From: Boletus sp. NGJ
Taxonomy: Eukaryota; Basidiomycota; Agaricomycetes; Boletales; Boletaceae
DNA: 32,321 bases
Direction of reading: 5' to 3'
NCBI GenBank assembly: GCA_019096195.1
Contig: JAGTXK010000053.1
Location: 1 to 32,321, forward strand
Numbering within the stretch: position 1 is the first letter of the stretch; every line of letters starts with the position of its first letter. Positions 29,032 through 32,321 of the stretch are shown piece by piece. The notes under the pieces were generated by a model. The model was not told the origin of the DNA, searched no databases, and saw nothing but the letters and a program-made list of their open reading frames with translations. Position numbers and translations under genes: made by a program.

Positions 29032-31823
29032 TCACATAGTTTTCACGCCTAGATCCTCTGCAATAATGGCCGCCGCCTTCTCCCCGATCAACAACGCAGT
29101 GGAGTATGTATTCTAACCAGAAAGCAACGAACAATCAGCAACATCAATAATTGACCTTCACGTCCTATAGAAAGAGTATCACGTACGTTCCCAACGCTGG
29201 TCGGGCAGATGGACATGTCTGGTGAAGCCCATCGTCAGCAAAAAGGGTCGGTACCGGTTGAGGACAGTTTTATGTATATCACGTACCCGCGACCTTCAGG
29301 CCTTCCACACCGTATACGTTCAGGCGCGCATCGACCACCCCTCCTTGGCTACTGCGGTTCCATGGCACACGTCCCGAGCTAGATTAACCCGTGCATCAAT
29401 GACATTTCAGCGGAAAACGAGTTCGTTGGCGAACTAACCGAGTGCCAGGCCGCGTAGTACTACCATCTGCCGTGCGGGGAAGGGCTCACCAATAGCAACG
29501 ACAAGATCCGACAGGGATGACTCACCTGTATCGCGATGGAATTTCGCGATAGCCTCATCGTCCGCATCAGAGTACACAATATCTGGTGCATCAATCGGCA
29601 CAGGGTTCTCCGACTCTCTACAAGCGGCAGGACTACCGGGTGGAAATTTCGGATGAAAGGCAGCCACCTCTCCGCGATATGCAGGCATACGCCTGAGGAG
29701 TTCGCGTGTCATCTTGTACAACAGAGCGAGCTGCGCGACATCGCCAGCTCTGGTGATCAATTTCATGGGCAAAGCACACGGCAGCGGAGGTGGTGGAAGG
29801 CATACTTGGAGATAATCTCAGGGTCAAAGTCAAGAGGTGAGTTCGCATCTTCGCCGGACGTGATGTGCGCACTACCAATCGCCTCTGGATACAGCTCGAA
29901 TGCCAATGTCAGAGCGATGGATGAGCCACAGAGCTGCCGTACGCCCTTACAGTATGGTAGAGCCCGCCGAGGATATTTCCGACCAACTGGCATGGAGCGA
30001 TCCAATGGGACGCTAGTGAACGACAACCAAGGTGAACTATTCACAAACCCAGGGTGCGATGGTGACCTACCCTGCACTTGCTGCGATCGATGCCCATGGG
30101 CTTGTCCGGACTGTGCTGAAAGAATCTCTCCCATCTCGATTGTAATTCGGGCCCAGCGGATCTCAACTGTTTTGCTGTCGGGCGCACTTTCACGATGGCT
30201 TCGATCCCACTGTGATGAAAAGTCTCAGCAACTCAATGAGAGGAGGAGAACACGTGGTGGCAGACTTCGGTAGCAATTTTCCCTGTTCCATTCTCCTCCC
30301 ATTCTTTTACCCGTACTGACAACCGTGTTGAACATGACACCCTGCTTCGTATGACTGAATTGATACTCACTAGCGATTGCCTCAGGGTCACTCCATACAT
30401 CATCCATCGTTTCAGTCTCGTCTGATGCGTAGAACGCCGCACGAGCACCGAAATGGTCTAAAACAACTCGGGTCATTTTGAAACAAGAATACTCCAATGC
30501 GCCAACATACCCTGGTAGTTTTCTCCAACACCAGGCAGATCAACCAGGACATCGATGTTGTTCTTCTCCAGGACGGACGGAGCGCCAATCCCTGACCGTT
30601 CCAAGATGGACTGGGGATCCAAAGGCTCCCGCAGAAACAACCACCAACTTGGTGGCCTTCACAGCAACCGGCTCGTCCCTGCCTTGGCATGATATCCCAT
30701 CTGTCGTATATTCAATACCGACTGCACGTCCATTCCTATCAATTACATGAGTCATTTCATATATATAATGATTTCAGGTGCAACGTACTCGATAATGACG
30801 CGTTTGACCCGCTTCCCAACCACGATCTTCAAATTCGGATTTCCTGAGTGCGGGTATAGGTATCGGGAAGCAGCATCGGAGCGCTTTCCGGTCACAGGGT
30901 CGATATATCTCCAGTCAATGGCGGATCAGCTGGCAAAAATATGAGCTGTTTCCGCTGAAAGCTTACTTGTAACATGGCTGGTGGACAGAAAGGAGGTAAG
31001 TCCGCTTGTCGACCAAATCAAAACACTCACATGCTGTACGCATTTGCAGTCTTGAAGTCATTGCTATCGTCGACCTGTGGACGGCCCGGATCGTATGCGC
31101 TTCCCACGTTTAAGAATTGGCTTCCGAACCCAAGGTCAATTCCACCAGCAGATATCTGGATTGGTCCCGAGTAACCGTGGGTTTGATCTGTCTCGACAAG
31201 GGTGTGAACGTTTCGAGCTACGTAACTTGGTTATGAATCATCTCGTTGTGGCTTCTTGAGGTATTTACCTTCCTAACCAGAGGGAAGAACCTGATTAAAT
31301 CCCCAACCTTTGTTGCCCAACGCTTCTCCATCATCGTCGTAGTCCGATGCGGCGCCTCTCACGTACATCATGACTGTATCCGAAGACGAAGAGCAAGAAG
31401 ACGACGTGAATTATGTGCCAGGGGAGCGAACCGGATGAAACAACTGGTACGTATAGTTCGCTGCTGACGACTTACAATTAACAGCAGAACCGCCGCCCAC
31501 GGCTCTGCCAGACTGGATGACTGGAGTACGTCCGTCGAGGTGCATGCTCGGCTTGCCAACGTGGGAGGAGAGGGTGGTGGCGTACGGTGCGAGGTGCTCG
31601 ACGCATCTGCAAGGGTGGACATGGATAGGGACGTCGCGCGAGTGCTGGCCGCTCTCGACGATGAGGATCTTGAGAGAGGGGTCTGCGGCAGCTAATCGGC
31701 CTGCGATGACACAGGCAGTTGTTCCACCTGGCGGGTGGGGTCGGATGAGTAAAGCGCACGCCAGCTCAAGATAGTACGAAAGAACTTGCCTCCGGCGAAG
31801 ATGATGTCGAAGTCCAGGGACAT
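29032..31823 (-). pseudogene. Alcohol oxidase (GMC oxidoreductase, AOX-like) with several frame disruptions
   Basis: AOX oxidises methanol or other short alcohols to aldehyde and H2O2 using FAD, usually in peroxisomes or at the hyphal periphery. The start is ATG 31823 (MSLDFDIIFAG). Exon 1 ends 31790, and a GC-AG intron (31789-31728) splits the FAD-binding GGGTTA motif. Landmarks follow in order: SLKILIVESGQHSRD, RAVGGGSAVN, FMMYVRGAASDYD, GPIQISAGGIDLGFG (31150), YIDPVTGKRSDAASRYL (30915), KATKLVVVSAGAFGSP (30650), SILERSGIGAPSVLEKNN, DHFGARAAFYASDET, HITSGEDANSPLDFD (29850), RRMPAYRGEV, PGSPAACRESENPVP, a catalytic WHSLGTCAME block (29340-29460), GGVVDARLNVYGVEGLKVA and the C-terminal NTYSTALLIGEKAAAIIAED. 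One-base frame changes occur near 31280, 31160, 30620 and 29335, with further trouble near 30930 and 29470. The many correct splice sites show recent descent from a working gene. Assembly errors are the alternative. Confidence 0.85.
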
Positions 31824-32321
31824 GTTTGTAGGACCAAGGGGCAAATTAAGGCTGAACAGAATACAAGACGCACAACTGGAAGTGGGAGGCTAGCGGCTGT
31901 GACACCACCAGGATAAATACGCATTTCCTCCCCTGAGAAAGAAAATGGGAAAGTCTCAACGTATGCCGTACACCGAGATCCGAGAAGTGTGGAATCGCAG
32001 AGTGCCGACATATGCCTGGGATAGATAGCATAATACAGTGCACGGCAGGAACGCTTTCCAACCGCTGCACAGTCGGTAGCATGATCCCTTTGATGGGCCA
32101 ATGGTAGCCCTGCCTGCAATGATTTACCTGCTCTTCCCCACACCCGATCGGTGCAGGCTCGGTCAATCACCTCAACTGCCAAACTAAGATCGTCCATGCA
32201 CAAATTCGTGCCAATATGGATGGCCGTCAAGCAGAATTGTACTGCAATGACAGAATGACTGCAGCTATGGATACCCTCTGACTAACAGCGCAACTGTGGA
32301 TTTCTGTCAACTCTTTGGTTG
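31824..32321. promoter_or_regulatory. Upstream region of the alcohol oxidase gene
   Basis: Expected promoter and 5' UTR. A minus-strand ORF runs through it and overlaps exon 1 in another frame (31766-32230); I treat it as spurious because the true protein start is at 31823. No clear TATA box was seen at the expected distance. Confidence 0.35.

Noticed and set aside
31766-32230. 154-codon minus-strand ORF as the alcohol oxidase start
   Set aside because: Only the 31823 ATG frame gives the conserved N-terminus leading into the split FAD motif; the longer ORF ends in a shadow frame.

Overview
The window looks like nuclear DNA of a mushroom-forming basidiomycete (Agaricomycetes). The evidence is short spliceosomal introns (about 45-100 nt, GTRNGT donors, CTRAY-like branch points), several protein families known to me mainly from Agaricomycetes, and clear single-copy fungal genes (hsp10, SDH subunit C, a Mub1-type MYND protein). 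Assignments come from reading translations against remembered family features; no database was searched.

Layout. (1) About 1-11.2 kb is a gene graveyard. It holds broken members of expanded Agaricomycete families: a lineage-specific unknown family at 0.1-1.7 kb, an unknown relic at 2.1-2.6 kb, an unknown ORF with in-frame stops at 4.3-5.6 kb, an F-box-like/LRR-like gene at 7.2-8.0 kb and a DUF6698-like gene at 9.0-10.3 kb. Between them lies a repeat family present in direct and inverted copies (2.6-3.05, 5.86-6.25 and 6.54-6.86 kb), two tandem duplications and a degenerate minisatellite (10.74-11.22 kb). Many stops in this part are of the CGA to TGA or CAR to TAR kind. (2) About 11.5-20.4 kb is mixed: a type-B carboxylesterase relic, an intact four-exon mitochondrial hsp10, an unknown five-exon gene, scattered plus-strand exon-like fragments, and a 41-residue lipopeptide mating-pheromone precursor ending in the CaaX box CVVA. 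(3) About 21.0-28.0 kb is ordinary gene territory: a Mub1/SamB-like MYND gene (4 exons, 932 aa), SDHC (5 exons, 183 aa) and two tandem paralogs of a small H...H...NC protein with matching promoters. (4) About 28.8-31.8 kb carries an alcohol oxidase (GMC family) gene on the minus strand. It has a GC-AG intron through its FAD-binding motif, several frame disruptions, and a second decayed copy of its last two exons directly downstream.

How it fits together. There is no operon-like functional unit. hsp10 and SDHC are housekeeping mitochondrial genes and Mub1 is a regulatory or ubiquitin-ligase partner. The pheromone gene is the most informative small gene, because it suggests the window lies in or near a pheromone/receptor (B mating-type) region or carries an orphan pheromone locus; no STE3-type receptor was recognised in the window.
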